DNA of 64,000 bases, taken from NCBI GenBank assembly GCA_036365515.1, contig CM070876.1, forward strand, positions 93,121,800-93,185,799, written 5' to 3'. A program made the position numbers and the translations under genes. This stretch comes from Torymus aiolomorphi. Its lineage: Eukaryota > Arthropoda > Insecta > Hymenoptera > Torymidae. Shown here in pieces: positions 9,910 to 20,015 of this stretch. A model generated the notes under the pieces. That model saw only the letters and a list, made by a program, of their open reading frames with translations. It was not told the DNA's origin and did not search any database. Position 1 is the stretch's first letter. Each line of letters begins with the position of its first letter.

Positions 9910-10084
9910 CGATTGATTTCTTTGACTACAATATGATATTAACTTATTGTTTTTCGTAATTTTAACAATTTTTTTCATTGGGCCTTTAATTAAAAAGGAC
10001 ACTCGCGAAAAACTTGCCCGTATTACCCATTAGTAGCATTACTTACATGAAATCTTGATCGGGCATTAGCTTCATAAATTTATA

Positions 10085-10098
10085 TTATTTAAAATATC
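10085..10098 (+). repeat. 14-bp direct repeat, right border of ribozyme array (TSD)
   Basis: TTATTTAAAATATC is identical to 6104-6117. The sequence to its right resumes the TTAA element and matches 24145-24330. Confidence 0.82.
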
Positions 10099-10743
10099 TT
10101 TACGTATTATAATAAACTAAATGTTTACTCCCAAATTCATTGGAAACAATGAGAATTAAGAACAACACTTTGTATAAAAAAGGTGCTGATGTTGATATCA
10201 CAGTGTTTATATGAAATGACAGCTGTGCATGTTTACATTGCTTGCGGACTTTTAGATAGGTTAAAATAAGCTTACAATAAAGGAGTGAGCTGTGAGAGGC
10301 TGTCGTTGATAAGTCAGGTTGTTATGGTGCCAACTTAACTGCTATATAAGTTATAAATACAAATTTTTATTTTTGTCAAAAATACCGCCCATAAATAATA
10401 TTATTTATTTTTTATCTTTATATCAATGTTTAAAATATTATTTTTTGATCTTTTAAAGTATATATAAATATGTAGGGTCCGAATTTTAAGTATATTAAGA
10501 AGAGTGAAATGAAAAAAAAATTAGTAGAAATAATATATGATTATATAAATATGTATACAAGAGGAAAAATGTAAGTTGAACAAAAAACAAATGAAAAGCT
10601 TTATCAATGTTTGTGTATATTCTAAAAACAAAAATAGATAATGCTTTAAAACTACTTGGGATATATTCTACAAGTGTCTTTTTAGTAAAATATGTAATAA
10701 AATGAAAATTGATTTTTCGTCATTTTAAAGGTGTCCGATCCCC
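10099..10743. other. Right part of TTAA element, no gene seen
   Basis: AT-rich. 10099-10300 matches 24145-24330 (both carry GGTGCTGAT or AAGTGCTGATATCACAG, then GAAATGACAG and GGAGTGAG). No coding frame is supported. It ends in the terminal inverted repeat and TTAA at 10744. Confidence 0.7.
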
Positions 10744-10747
10744 TTAA

Positions 10748-10951
10748 ACTGCTGTCAATTACTTTAGCAATTTTATTAGGAAATGATGTAGGAATTTCTT
10801 CATTATTAAAATCATCAAGAATCTTTCTTTTACGAATACATAAATCTATTGCATTACATTCGTTATTGTATTTCATTTCTTTTTTTGTAGTAGCAGTATA
10901 AGATTTTTTCTTTAAGGTATCATTGAAGATGCCTTGTTGCAAATTATCCAA
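10748..10951 (-). pseudogene. First part of the Helitron protein, beyond the insertion
   Basis: A minus-strand frame starts with ATG at 10951 and runs to the TTAA at 10744. It is lysine-rich with IRKRKILDDFNNEEIPTSF, a disordered-looking N-terminus. Its frame lines up with the open frame left of 4711 when the 6-kb element and one TTAA are removed. This makes it most likely the start of the Helitron protein (seen: frame continuity; inferred: same gene). The frame as it stands runs 69 bp into the inserted element. Confidence 0.65.
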
Positions 10952-11339
10952 AGAAGTTTTATTAGTTTCTATTAGTAAGTCTTTTTTAGTAATATTACAT
11001 CGTTGAAATAATAAATGTTGTTGGCTAGAAAAATAAGACAGGCCCCAAAAAAAAAAAATGTATCTGGTTCTGGGATGGAGACTACTTTTTTCTTATGTAT
11101 TTTTTCCGCTGAATCCGAATTCGTCATTAAAAATAGGGGTTCGGCCATAAGTTTTTAAGATAACCTCAAAAAACTGTCGAAAAGCATTGCTTCTGTGGTA
11201 AGAACTTGAGAAGAACAAAAACATTATTTCCTTCACATCAAAAACACTTTGTTTTTATGTACTTTGGCCTGCTGAATCCGAATTTGCTACGGGAAAAGAG
11301 GTTTGACCGACGGGTTTCGGAGATAACCTCAAAAACTGC

Positions 11340-13235
11340 TAAAAAATTTCATGCACAAGAACTAAATTGGCTTACACTTGCGTATACGTTTGTCATCGGA
11401 CGACCTATGCAAAGGATTTCTACGCCGCTTTTTGGTATTACATTGCACATCTCTTTTTAGCATCCAACAATAGTCCGCCATTATGTTCACGCTCCATTTT
11501 CCTTGCTACCTACGTGCAAATTCCTTCATGTCCTGATGAAATCTTTCACCTTGCTCTTTACTGAAGTCCCAAAGGTTTGGTGGAAATTCATCAATGTGTG
11601 AATCTAGAAAGTGGAGTTTCAAATTCATTAAGCAACCTAAACTTTTGAAGTTTTATACCATAGTTTCTACGATGCTCTTATAGTTCTCATGTTTATTATT
11701 ACCAAGAAATTTGGTTGCAACATCTTTGAAGCTCAACCAGGCTACCTTCTCAATATCATTCATACTTTTAACAAACTCTTTGTCCCTGAACATTTTGCGA
11801 ATTTGAGATCCATCAAAGATACCTTCCTTCAATTTAAGGAGAGTTACATTCTTAAAGATGTTTTCTAACAATAAATATCTGAAGCAGCGCCCTTCTTCAT
11901 CGAGAGCTTTAACAAATTTTTTCATCAGTCCTAATTTGGTATGTAAAGAAGGTAAAAGAGTTTTGCTAGAATCCACAAGAGGACGCTTGATAACATTGCT
12001 GGAACCTGGAGTGAGTGATGGCCTCGCTGACCATACTTTTACATTATAGTGTTTTGCTCTATCTCGACTGTCAAACATGCATAAATAGCATGGGTACTTG
12101 GTAAAACCTGATTGTTGACCTAGTATCATGGTCAATATTTTCAGGTCTCAGCAAATTAACCATTCGTGCTCACTATACTTTATTTTATTTAAAACGTTTT
12201 CGATGTTACAGTATTGTTCTTTGAGTTCAGTTGAATGGGCCAATGGCAACGGAGCCAGCACATTCGTAGAAGAATTGCCTTTAGACTTCGCTTGGATGAA
12301 TCGATGAATAACCTCCATTCTTTTGGCATGTATAAATTTTGTTGGAATTCATCAATAAGTCCTTGTACATCCGTACAGCACACTAGGTCAGATTCGCCAG
12401 TGTAATATTTCTGAAACGCTTCTTCTCGGTTTCGATAAAATGTGACGTTTACGCCCTGTTCTAATACGTTATAAGACTTTAATTGTGAAGCCATTAATTC
12501 AGCTGCATCTTTCGCTAATCCTGCATTCCTAAACAAGTCATTCAGTTGAGCTTGAGAGATCTTTTTTTGGTTTTTCTCTTTACCGATGGGAACGTACTCC
12601 TCATCACTGTCCGAAGACAGTTCTTCATTCTCGTCGGTTTCACTTTTTGCTTTCGTCAATGATTCACTTTCGTCAGTATCATCTTCTCTGTGGACATTGA
12701 GATTTTTTACTTATTCTTCTGTACCACCATCAACTTGCATACCATCCATTCCTTGTATAAAGCTGTCTCGTGAAGCCTCGTCTATCAAACTTTCGACTAA
12801 ATGCTTCTGTGGACGAACGACACTAGATACTGTTGCATACGATAGTTTTTCTACACGCACCTTATTTATCCCACTTACATTTGTCACGCAAAAGTAACAG
12901 TCACTTTTGTCCAATGGTTTTTTCCAAATAGCTGGTTTTACAAATTTTAATTTACTTTCACCTTCAGTTTTTTCGAATTTATCTAACATTTTGTAACAAT
13001 TAGCACATATAATGTGCGGAACCCAGGTCGAATTTTGCTGCGATATTTCTACTCCAAAGCATGCTTTGAATAAATCTTTAACTCTTTCAGTAATATGCCT
13101 CTTATGTTTTTTCACACGTATTCCGCACAAATGTAGCAATAACTGTCGGAATCACCTTCACAGTCGTGATGAACCTGTTGGTTAGATCCCGAGGGAATGT
13201 CAATTTTATTGAAATTAGTTTTAGTATCCATAAAT
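11340..13235 (-). pseudogene. Broken member of an arthropod multicopy gene family (TE-associated, function unknown)
   Basis: Minus-strand pieces in order: 12711-13230, 12189-12659, 11653-12135 and 11350-11640. The N-terminal piece has CYxC before a VKKHKRHITERVKDLF block and CxxC-type pairs (CANCYKML, CYFC), suggesting zinc binding. The middle has EWRLFIDSSKRSLKAILL. The C-terminal part has KYPCYLCMFDSRDRAKHY, LHTKLGLMKKFVKALDEEG, LKLHFLDSHIDEFPPNLW and GERFHQDM. I recognise this order from multicopy uncharacterised arthropod proteins that behave like transposon genes. A frameshift lies near 13125, others near 12680, 12160 and 11640, and a stop replaces Gln or Tyr near 11515. Biochemical role unknown. 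Confidence 0.75.
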
Positions 13236-13254
13236 TCATTGAAAAACCCGCACG

Positions 13255-13520
13255 ATAGAACTCCTATCCCGATCGCAGGTGAGTCCGCCGTCCCCCAGGC
13301 TTAAGTACGAGGGCTTTCCGACTTTGACGAGGACAGTGTCAACTCATCGTCGGACACACTACGGCATCATCTTCGCGTTCTAGCGTTCCCCTGCAGGGCA
13401 GCACGCCTCGCTAGCTTCGTTACCACAGAAGATTGGAAGCGAATCATTCTACACATCCCTTTCGGGCAATTGTCATCGTCCCAGTGTCTTCCGTGGCAAC
13501 AGGATCAGAGGGTACATATG
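13255..13520. other. GC-rich block of unknown origin
   Basis: This stretch is clearly more GC-rich than its surroundings (for example GCAGGTGAGTCCGCCGTCCC near 13276). No coding frame, tRNA or known repeat was recognised. It lies just upstream of the broken gene ending at 13235, so it might be a promoter or 5' UTR remnant, or a SINE-like insert. Confidence 0.4.
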
Positions 13521-13619
13521 CAGAATTCGGTAAATAAATTTTAAAGTTACTAAGTAACGGAAATAATGTACACGAGATAACCCTACAAATACGTGAAGTG
13601 CATGAGAAGAATCTCACGC

Positions 13620-14035
13620 GGAAGGAAGCGGGATGATTTATAAATAATCACCAAAACCAAAATAACCGGGGAAGCGAGTTTCACGTGGATGATGAAGGCA
13701 CGCAGACGGGCGATAAGAAGTAAGTTCGTTATGAAGAAGATCTAAAATCCAAAAAGGTAGGGGATGCGGGTAGCACGTAGAATAGGGTGGCACGCAGACG
13801 AGCAGATGAAAGCGACTTGATTATGAATTAAATTCCGAAATCCTAATAACTGGATGATACATGTATCATGTAGAAAAGGAAGGCACGCTAGGGGGCACCA
13901 AAACGCCAGTTGATCCTTAAAAAAAATCCGAAATCCAAATAGCCGAGGGATGCAAGTTCCACATAGTCGAGCGAGGCATTGAGCCAAGCGAGATAAAGCG
14001 AGTTAAATAATCTCCAAAACCTAAATTTTGCAGCA
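13620..14035 (+). repeat. Diverged tandem repeat, about 105-bp unit, about 4 copies
   Basis: A unit of roughly 105 bp recurs, marked by AATCC(A/G)AAATCC or similar, then GGGGATGCG-like sequence, then AGGCACGC and GCGAGTT. Copies are diverged. The minus-strand reading frame across it (13742-13987) simply reflects the repeat, giving LFGF every 30-35 residues, and is not likely a gene. Confidence 0.7.
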
Positions 14036-14164
14036 AGAAATGAGTAACAGAAGGTACAAGAACATGGTCTATTACCTTAATTTTAAGCTAGAAAAACGCA
14101 TGTTTTTCGGAAGCGGCTAGAGTAGCAATCTCCAGCAGGATTTTGGGATTTTTTTACTTTTATC

Positions 14165-14475
14165 CAAATATGATTCAAGGGGTGAAAGAGGGAGCTGATC
14201 TGAACCAAAGATCGTTTAGTTGTCTCAAAGGCTTTAAAAACTCATGAAATCGCAGCAGTTTGAAGATGACCTTCAAAGATAAAATTTCAAAGCTAGGATT
14301 CTGTACAGAATTTTGAGCATTGCGAACCGGATGCAATTTTAGTGCAATCGAAAAATGAAAAAATATGTGTCGAATCATTTTTAGACAAGAGCAGCAGAAA
14401 TACTTTAATTACAAAATGATCGGTGACGTAGGCATACTCTGGCTGTTGGTAATAGATTCGGTCATAATGGGAACT
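14165..14475 (+). repeat. Dispersed repeat, copy 2 (partner at 60-365)
   Basis: Collinear with 60-365: GATTCAAGGGGTGAAAGAGG corresponds to the start of copy 1, and the blocks GTGCAATCGAAAAATGAAAA and AAAATGATCGGTG are shared. No gene seen. Confidence 0.7.
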
Positions 14476-14544
14476 ATCTCGAAATAAAGGTTAGATGAGC
14501 GAAATGTTTGTAACAAAAGTAATAGGGGATAAAGGGGGTCACGT

Positions 14545-16320
14545 AATGCTACCAATGACTTTGGCCTTGAATGCTATTTTTAACGCCATCTGTGGGTGAA
14601 ATGGATTTTTTAAAATGAAAACCCTTATTTTTGACCTTGAATTTGAAAGAACGGCAAATTTGGCGTACAAAATGATATTTCCGTGAATGTGATTGTATGG
14701 TTAAATGAAGATCAAATATACGAAAATTTCTGTAATTCTGTCGGTTGGAATTCCAAACTTTTACGGTGTATTATAAAAGGTTATTTTTTTCAGTTTTAGA
14801 TGTAAAGCCTTTACTGTGTATTACAAAGGTTGAATGAACATTCAAAGCTCAAAAGACCGACCATACATCGATGACCTTGACTTTTTCAAGGTCATTAACT
14901 TACTATATTTAGCACTACCCAGGAGCAACGCCGAGGACGTAATAGAATGTAACAGGATTATGTTCCCATTGAGGGACTTGATTAAAATGAGTCCCCGCCT
15001 CTCACGGATCGGGGTGCTTAAGTGAAGTGAGTCCTCTTCCCTCTCACTATTTGGGGTGCTTGATTAAAGTGAGTCATTTTGCCTCTCAACATTCGGGGTG
15101 CTTGATTAAAGTGAGTCCCCTTGCCTCTCGTGAGTCACCTTGCTATGGCGGAAATAATGATAGAGGAAATAATTACAAGGAGAACAATTATAGAAATAAT
15201 AATTACAACTGAAGCTACAAAAAGAAACGGGAACAAGGCAATAATTAGGAAGTCTGGGATAGCGATGGCAATAGAGGTCACCAAAAACAATTTTTTGAAC
15301 ATAAAACTGGCAGTTACAAGACCCAAACATCGAACTGGCGAAACGGGGATGAAGGACAATACAAAACTGATGGGTTAGCTGGAAATTCAAATGTCCAAGG
15401 GGCTCGTCACGGCAAGAGGTGAAACGGGGATGAAGGACAATACAACACTGATGGGTTAGCTGGAAATTCAAATGTCCAAGGGGCTCGTCACTTTAATCAA
15501 GTATCCCGAATAATGAGAGGCAAGAGGACTCACTTTAATTAAGCACCCAGAATAATGAGAGGCAAGGGGACTCACTTTAATCAAGCACTCCAAAAGATAC
15601 ATAACCCCATTATATCCACGTTGTTGTTTCCGGGTAATGCTAAAAATAGGAAGTTTTTGACCTTGAAAAAGACAAGGTCGTTGATGCATGGTCGGTCGTT
15701 GGAGATTCGAAAATTCATTCAACCTTCGTAATACACAGTAAAGGCTTTACATCTAAAACTGACAAAAATTAAGTAATTTTCGAGAATTTGATCTTCTCAC
15801 GACCATGGGAATAGACGTATCTTGAAGATCGCTGATGTACGATAGGACGATGCTGAAGTTAACAACTCAGACTTGGCAGCTACTGAGAATAAACATGCTT
15901 CAGGGGCTCGCGAAACCAATTTTTCTTAATTTTTAGATTAATTTGGTTTATCAATATGTCAAAAATTACAATAATTGAAGAAATTTGATTCGGGGCGCCC
16001 ACCTGTGCCATATTTGTCCCTGGCAGCTGTTAAGTCTGAGCTGCAAACTTCAGGATCGTCGCGGTGGGTCCTTTAATCTTCGAAAGTGACTGTAACCGTT
16101 TGTAATTAACAGTAGAAGATTGGAATGTCAACCGTCAGTACAGCCATTTTCGCATATTTGATCTTCATTTGACCTTCCAATGCCCTTCACGGAAATATTA
16201 TTTTGTAAGTAAAATTTGTCAGTTTTTGTCAAATCCGGGGTCAAAAATAGGGGTTCCCATTTAAAAAAATCACATTGACTTCCAAATGACCTTGAAAATA
16301 GCATTCAATATTTACTTCAG
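14545..16320. mobile_element. Foldback element with 38-41-bp minisatellite arms
   Basis: Outer arms mirror each other: TGGCCTTGAATGCTATTTTT near 14563 opposes GACCTTGAAAATAGCATTC near 16290, and TAGATGTAAAGCCTTTACTG near 14797 opposes GTAAAGGCTTTACATCTA near 15731. Inside, a minisatellite (GGGGTGCTTGATTAAAGTGA type) sits in both arms (15010-15125 and 15490-15600) in opposite orientation. It is the same family as the minisatellite in the DUF4817 elements at 41255 and 62783. The centre (15130-15490) holds an N/G/R-rich broken frame with a direct duplication of about 80 bp. A second inverted repeat (about 15810-16100) is nested in the right arm. Confidence 0.78.
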
Positions 16321-16458
16321 GAAAAACTAAAATAATAAGAAATATAATTGAACAATTTAGTTGCTAATACGAAGCAAACAAATTCGGATCAATATTTATT
16401 TTATGTAGAAATAATTGTAGTTTGTTTAAAAAAATACATTCTAATGCTTTTGTATTAA

Positions 16459-16902
16459 GGTAGTTCTCTAATATATCAAAAAGTGGGTTTCGAAAGTAAC
16501 AAAATTCTAGCGTGTTCTTTAAAATCTAAATAATTTTTCTTTATTTTTTAAAATATAGGTTGCCGATCTATTTTTCAAGAAAAAAGTTATTGAAAACGGT
16601 TACTTTCACATTGAGAGTAAATCACGCCATATAACGCATAATAGGAAGTAATAGTATTACTTGATAAAAAAGTGGTTTTTCAAAAAGAAAAACAGCTTAA
16701 GAATGATGAAATTCAGCTCTTTCTTTTAAGTTTATCAAATATGTGTCAAGTCGACCTTTTTAAAAAGATATGAATGATTATAAACGCAAGTAGCAGACAA
16801 CATGTATGAGAGCGAGAAAGACAGAACGACGCGTATGGCATGCGTATGGTATAGTTTGTGCTCTCGCTGAGCGCACAAACTATATCACGGTAGAGAACTA
16901 CC
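16459..16902. mobile_element. 444-bp TTAA-flanked MITE
   Basis: TTAA at 16455-16458 and 16903-16906 borders inverted termini GGTAGTTCTCTA and TAGAGAACTACC. No coding potential. TTAA duplication is typical of piggyBac-superfamily elements. Confidence 0.88.
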
Positions 16903-17149
16903 TTAAGCTTTGCGGAGCCCATTGGACTTGCTCAGACACGTATTTATTTTTTATATATGGTACTGTCAAAATTAAACTGTAGGTTACAAAGGATTTACGC
17001 TCTTCTTGTCAAACGTTATTTCGGCGATTCCGTTCGAGTTTTCCATAAGATTTTTATGTTGAAATATCAGCGAACAAACTATTTTATCTAATTTAATCGT
17101 TTTTAAATATTTGTTGAGAAGAAATATTTTAGGGCATTTGTTCACGCAA

Positions 17150-17640
17150 TAACTATTTTATTTTGGGGCGATTTTATTACTTCTATGAAATTTTAATATT
17201 AAAAAATTGTTATTGAGTAACAATAAGTGTTCGTATATTGTATTATTCAGTATGTGGTTAGTGGACATCAATGAACAAATTAGACAAATTTTAGCTTTTT
17301 GACAACATTTCGACAGTTTTTTTATTGACACTCTCCTCCATTTGTTACTCTGGGTCTCATAATCGTACGTTGTGCTTTTATGTCCCAGACAACAATGAGT
17401 AAAAAACGAAAAGAAAAACCATATTGGTCTCACTGCCATCCGTACCATTTTAAACATGATTATTCGTTAAATTGTGACAACGTAAACGAACTTGTGTTAA
17501 ATTATGACTTTTAAAGCCCTGAAGAGGAGAGTGTCAATAAAAAACTCTCGAGACGTTGGCAAAAATTTGTCTAATTTGTTCGTTGACGTCCACTAACCAC
17601 ATACTGAAAAATTGTTATTGTTATTTTATCTCCTTTAAAC
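17150..17640. repeat. Inverted repeat, probable MITE
   Basis: AGTATGTGGTTAGTGGACAT near 17249 mirrors ACGTCCACTAACCACATACT near 17585. GACAGTTTTTTTATTGACACTC near 17310 mirrors GAGTGTCAATAAAAAACTC near 17527. The minus-strand frame at 17158-17457 lies in one arm and is not credible as a gene. Confidence 0.75.
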
Positions 17641-17784
17641 CTTTTCGCTTTAATAGATAACATGCGACAGTTTATTACAAACTTACTAAGTGTATAAAAA
17701 ACAATATAAAAATCAAAATAATTGTATTTTATGACTCTGATGACAGCTGTTTTTTAATAGTTGTAAAATGATTAAAACGGTAAC

Positions 17785-18003
17785 GCTATCCAATGTTTGT
17801 CCAGTGTAGCAATAACACAACAGTATTGTTGCGACGCTTCGAACTTTTTATTAAGCTCCTTATCAAGAAAACGTATCACCAGTTAGAGCTAGGAACTGAA
17901 GTGACTAGCTGATACCTTTAATCTTGAAAAGGAGCTTTATAAAAAGTTCGAAATGTCGACAAACAATACTGTTGTATCATTTCTACCCTGGACACACATT
18001 GGA
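17785..18003. repeat. Short foldback MITE
   Basis: TTTGTCCAGTGTAGCAA and ACAACAGTATTGTTGCGACG at the left, with GCTTCGAACTTTTTATTAAGC, are mirrored at the right by GAGCTTTATAAAAAGTTCGAA, AACAATACTGTTGTATC and CCCTGGACACACATT. No gene. Confidence 0.85.
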
Positions 18004-18239
18004 CTTGAGCCAGACCGTTTTAGTCATTTCACAACAATCATCAAAATAATCCTAATAATCCTAGATATCGATACGTATGCGAAAGAATGTATAAATTGTA
18101 ACTGAGCATATTTCATTATCAGGCGCAAGAAAATATCTCAAACAGTCTCATTGAAATTAGAGAACTATAGACCCTCCTTAGACCCTCTACTACATTAGTT
18201 TATATTAAGAAAAAATACATTTAAAATTTGATTACTTAC
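18004..18239. other. AT-rich, probable intron sequence
   Basis: No repeat or frame recognised. If the exon at 18240-19591 is real, this is the start of its downstream intron, beginning with GTAAGT on the minus strand. Confidence 0.5.
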
Positions 18240-19591
18240 TATCCCTTAGAAAGAACATTTTTGTCATCATCTGAATCATCTATGGCTTCACATTTATTGT
18301 CATTTACTTGATTATTATCTGTTACAATTTCTGCACCAGTTATGTTCTGCAAATCAAAGTTTTCACCTTTTTTTCCCCCTGATTCACTTTCTGAGTCTGA
18401 GAAGGTTCGCACTTTTTTTTTCTTTAATAAATTCTCCTCATTATCTGAATCAAAACTTAAGACATGAGCATGCGAATTTCTACTTAAACTTCTTGATATC
18501 CTGGAACATGTTGAGCTTGATCTTGACAGTAATCGGGATCTTGATCTCTCTCTAGACTCAGATCGGGATCTTAGTGTAGAGGCTCTGGATACAGATCTAG
18601 ATTTAGACCTAGAATTGGATCTAGATAATGAGGTGGATTGTAAACGCTGTCTGGATGTTCTTATTAAACTTAACCTTGATGTTGATCTTGATCTCGATTT
18701 TGAAATTGATCTGGATCTCGATTTTGATACTGATTGTGATTTTGATTTTGATACTGATCGTGATCTCGATTTTGATACTGATCGTGATCTCGATTTTGAT
18801 ACTGATCGTGATCTCGATTTTGATGCTGATCGTGATCTCGATTTTGATACTGATCGTGATCGCGATTTTGATGCTGATCTTGATTTTGATTTCGATACCG
18901 TTCTCGATTTAGACTTGGATATTGATCTAGATTTTGATCCTGATCTCGATCTTGATTTTGAACATGACTTTGATCTTGATTTTGACACCGATCGCGAAAG
19001 CGAACTGGACGTTGACCTAGATCGCGAGTGAGATCTCGATTTCGATCCTAAGCTTGATATTGATACTGACTTCGATTTTGATGTCGATTTTGACTTAGAC
19101 ATCCTTGTATGACTTTTGTTTGAAGACTGCGACGATGATCGAGATCTTGAACGTGAATTCGCTTTTGAATATGATCTGGATACAAAATTGGAATCAACTG
19201 AATGCGATCTTGATTTTGATAAGGATCTTGATTTAGATCTGGATCCATCTGATTTTAATATTGACATAGATTGTTTTTCAATCAAACAATTGGATGGAAA
19301 AGAATTATAAGAGCTGTCTTTTATTGGCTCAGAAAGAATCGATTGTGTGTCTGAGGAAACTAAGCTTGATCCATATTTATCTTCAGAAGTAATCCTGCTT
19401 GTCTCTGCATATGATTCATTCACAAGGATAGAACATTTAACTATGTCATCAGTAACATCCATTTGGCATTTTCTTTCATTTGGATGATCCAAATCAACAT
19501 TTAATTCTATTGACATATTTGTAGCTACACAATAACTTTCTTCATCCAGCTTTTCAATTACTTCTATGTCAGAAAATTTCTGTTCTTTATG
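18240..19591 (-). CDS. Large internal exon of an SR-rich host protein (partial gene)
   Basis: A minus-strand frame of about 450 codons runs from a plausible acceptor (TTGATTCTTAG just upstream, AG at 19592-19593) to a strong donor GTAAGT at 18239-18234. The frame's own stop straddles the donor, and the only stop upstream lies at the acceptor, so it reads as an internal exon of about 1352 bp. The product has an acidic N-terminal part, then about 230 residues of S-R/S-K-S-R repeats, then KKKKVRTFSDSESESGGKKG and an acidic tail. SR/RS tracts occur in splicing and transcription-elongation factors. The KKKK...SDSESE tail recalls IWS1-type proteins, but that is a guess. Neighbouring exons were not found. 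This is the only host-gene candidate in the window. Confidence 0.7.
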
Positions 19592-20015
19592 CTAAGAATC
19601 AATTGATAATCTGAAAAAACATAGCATATTAATATGATAAGATAAACAAATGTATTTAGAAAAGAATTAATAAATAATTAATAACAATGTTACATACATT
19701 AATAAAATAAATAAACGGTACGGCAAACAAAGAAGATACTGACTTAGAATAAAAATGTAATACTTCCATTTACTGGAGTTATTCTTTAATTTATAGAAGT
19801 AGAATGGTAGGCTCGCTACGCGCGCCTTTACTGTTTCTGTGCTCGATTTCAAAGCATTAAAGTAAATTATGTGGAAAAACATTTCTTGAAAATGATTTGC
19901 TTTATTAGACACACATAAATATCTATCTATATATAGCCAAAATAAAAGAGTTCGAGAATGTAGAAATTGATATATGACCGAATTACGTAGCTTGAATACT
20001 GGGAAAAGCACATAT
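19592..20015. other. AT-rich, probable intron; no other gene supported
   Basis: It contains the presumed acceptor tract next to 19592. The minus-strand frame at 19667-20011 is hydrophobic, AT-driven and has no recognisable domain. Confidence 0.5.

Larger units (their letters stand above)
6118..10084. repeat. 353-bp hammerhead-ribozyme satellite, head-to-head inverted array
   Basis: About 5.9 units run in one orientation (6118 to about 8187, ribozymes on the minus strand) and about 5.4 in the opposite orientation (about 8188-10084, ribozymes on the plus strand). Equivalent points recur every 353 bp (6281, 6634, 6987, 7340, 7693, 8046). Units are about 95 percent or more alike by eye. Each also contains a hairpin CTTTTTCACTAGTGGAAAAG. 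Right of the inversion a piece of about 61 bp is duplicated (about 8420-8540). The array is bounded by a 14-bp direct repeat. The layout recalls retrozymes and hammerhead satellites of animals, where self-cleavage of multimeric RNA yields unit-length circles; that activity is inferred here. Confidence 0.95.
4715..10743. mobile_element. 6-kb TTAA-flanked element inserted in the Helitron
   Basis: TTAA occurs at 4711-4714 and 10744-10747. The element ends are inverted repeats: GGGGGTCAGACATCTTTAAA at the left, and the right end reads GGGGATCGGACACCTTTAAA on the minus strand. Joining the two flanks with one TTAA keeps the Helitron frame open for about 70 codons past the junction, which supports a true 4-bp target duplication of the piggyBac type. 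Without the satellite at 6118-10084 the element would be about 2 kb. It contains one unrecognised ORF (5592-5945) and a foldback (4875-5235); no transposase was seen, so it looks non-autonomous. Confidence 0.85.

Noticed and set aside
6118..10084. CRISPR-like array (regular repeats)
   Set aside because: The repeat is the whole 353-bp unit without variable spacers, in a eukaryotic context.
13742..13987. 81-codon minus-strand frame with Cys and LFGF repeats, at first sight a small Cys-rich protein
   Set aside because: Matches the 105-bp tandem repeat; no signal peptide, and it is disrupted in neighbouring units.
17158..17457. 99-codon minus-strand frame as a membrane protein gene
   Set aside because: Lies in one arm of an inverted repeat; AT-driven hydrophobic composition and no family.
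18615..19031. Long plus-strand frame rich in Asp/Leu (DLDFDTDRD repeats)
   Set aside because: It is the antisense shadow of the SR-rich exon; the repeat comes from S-R codon repetition on the other strand.
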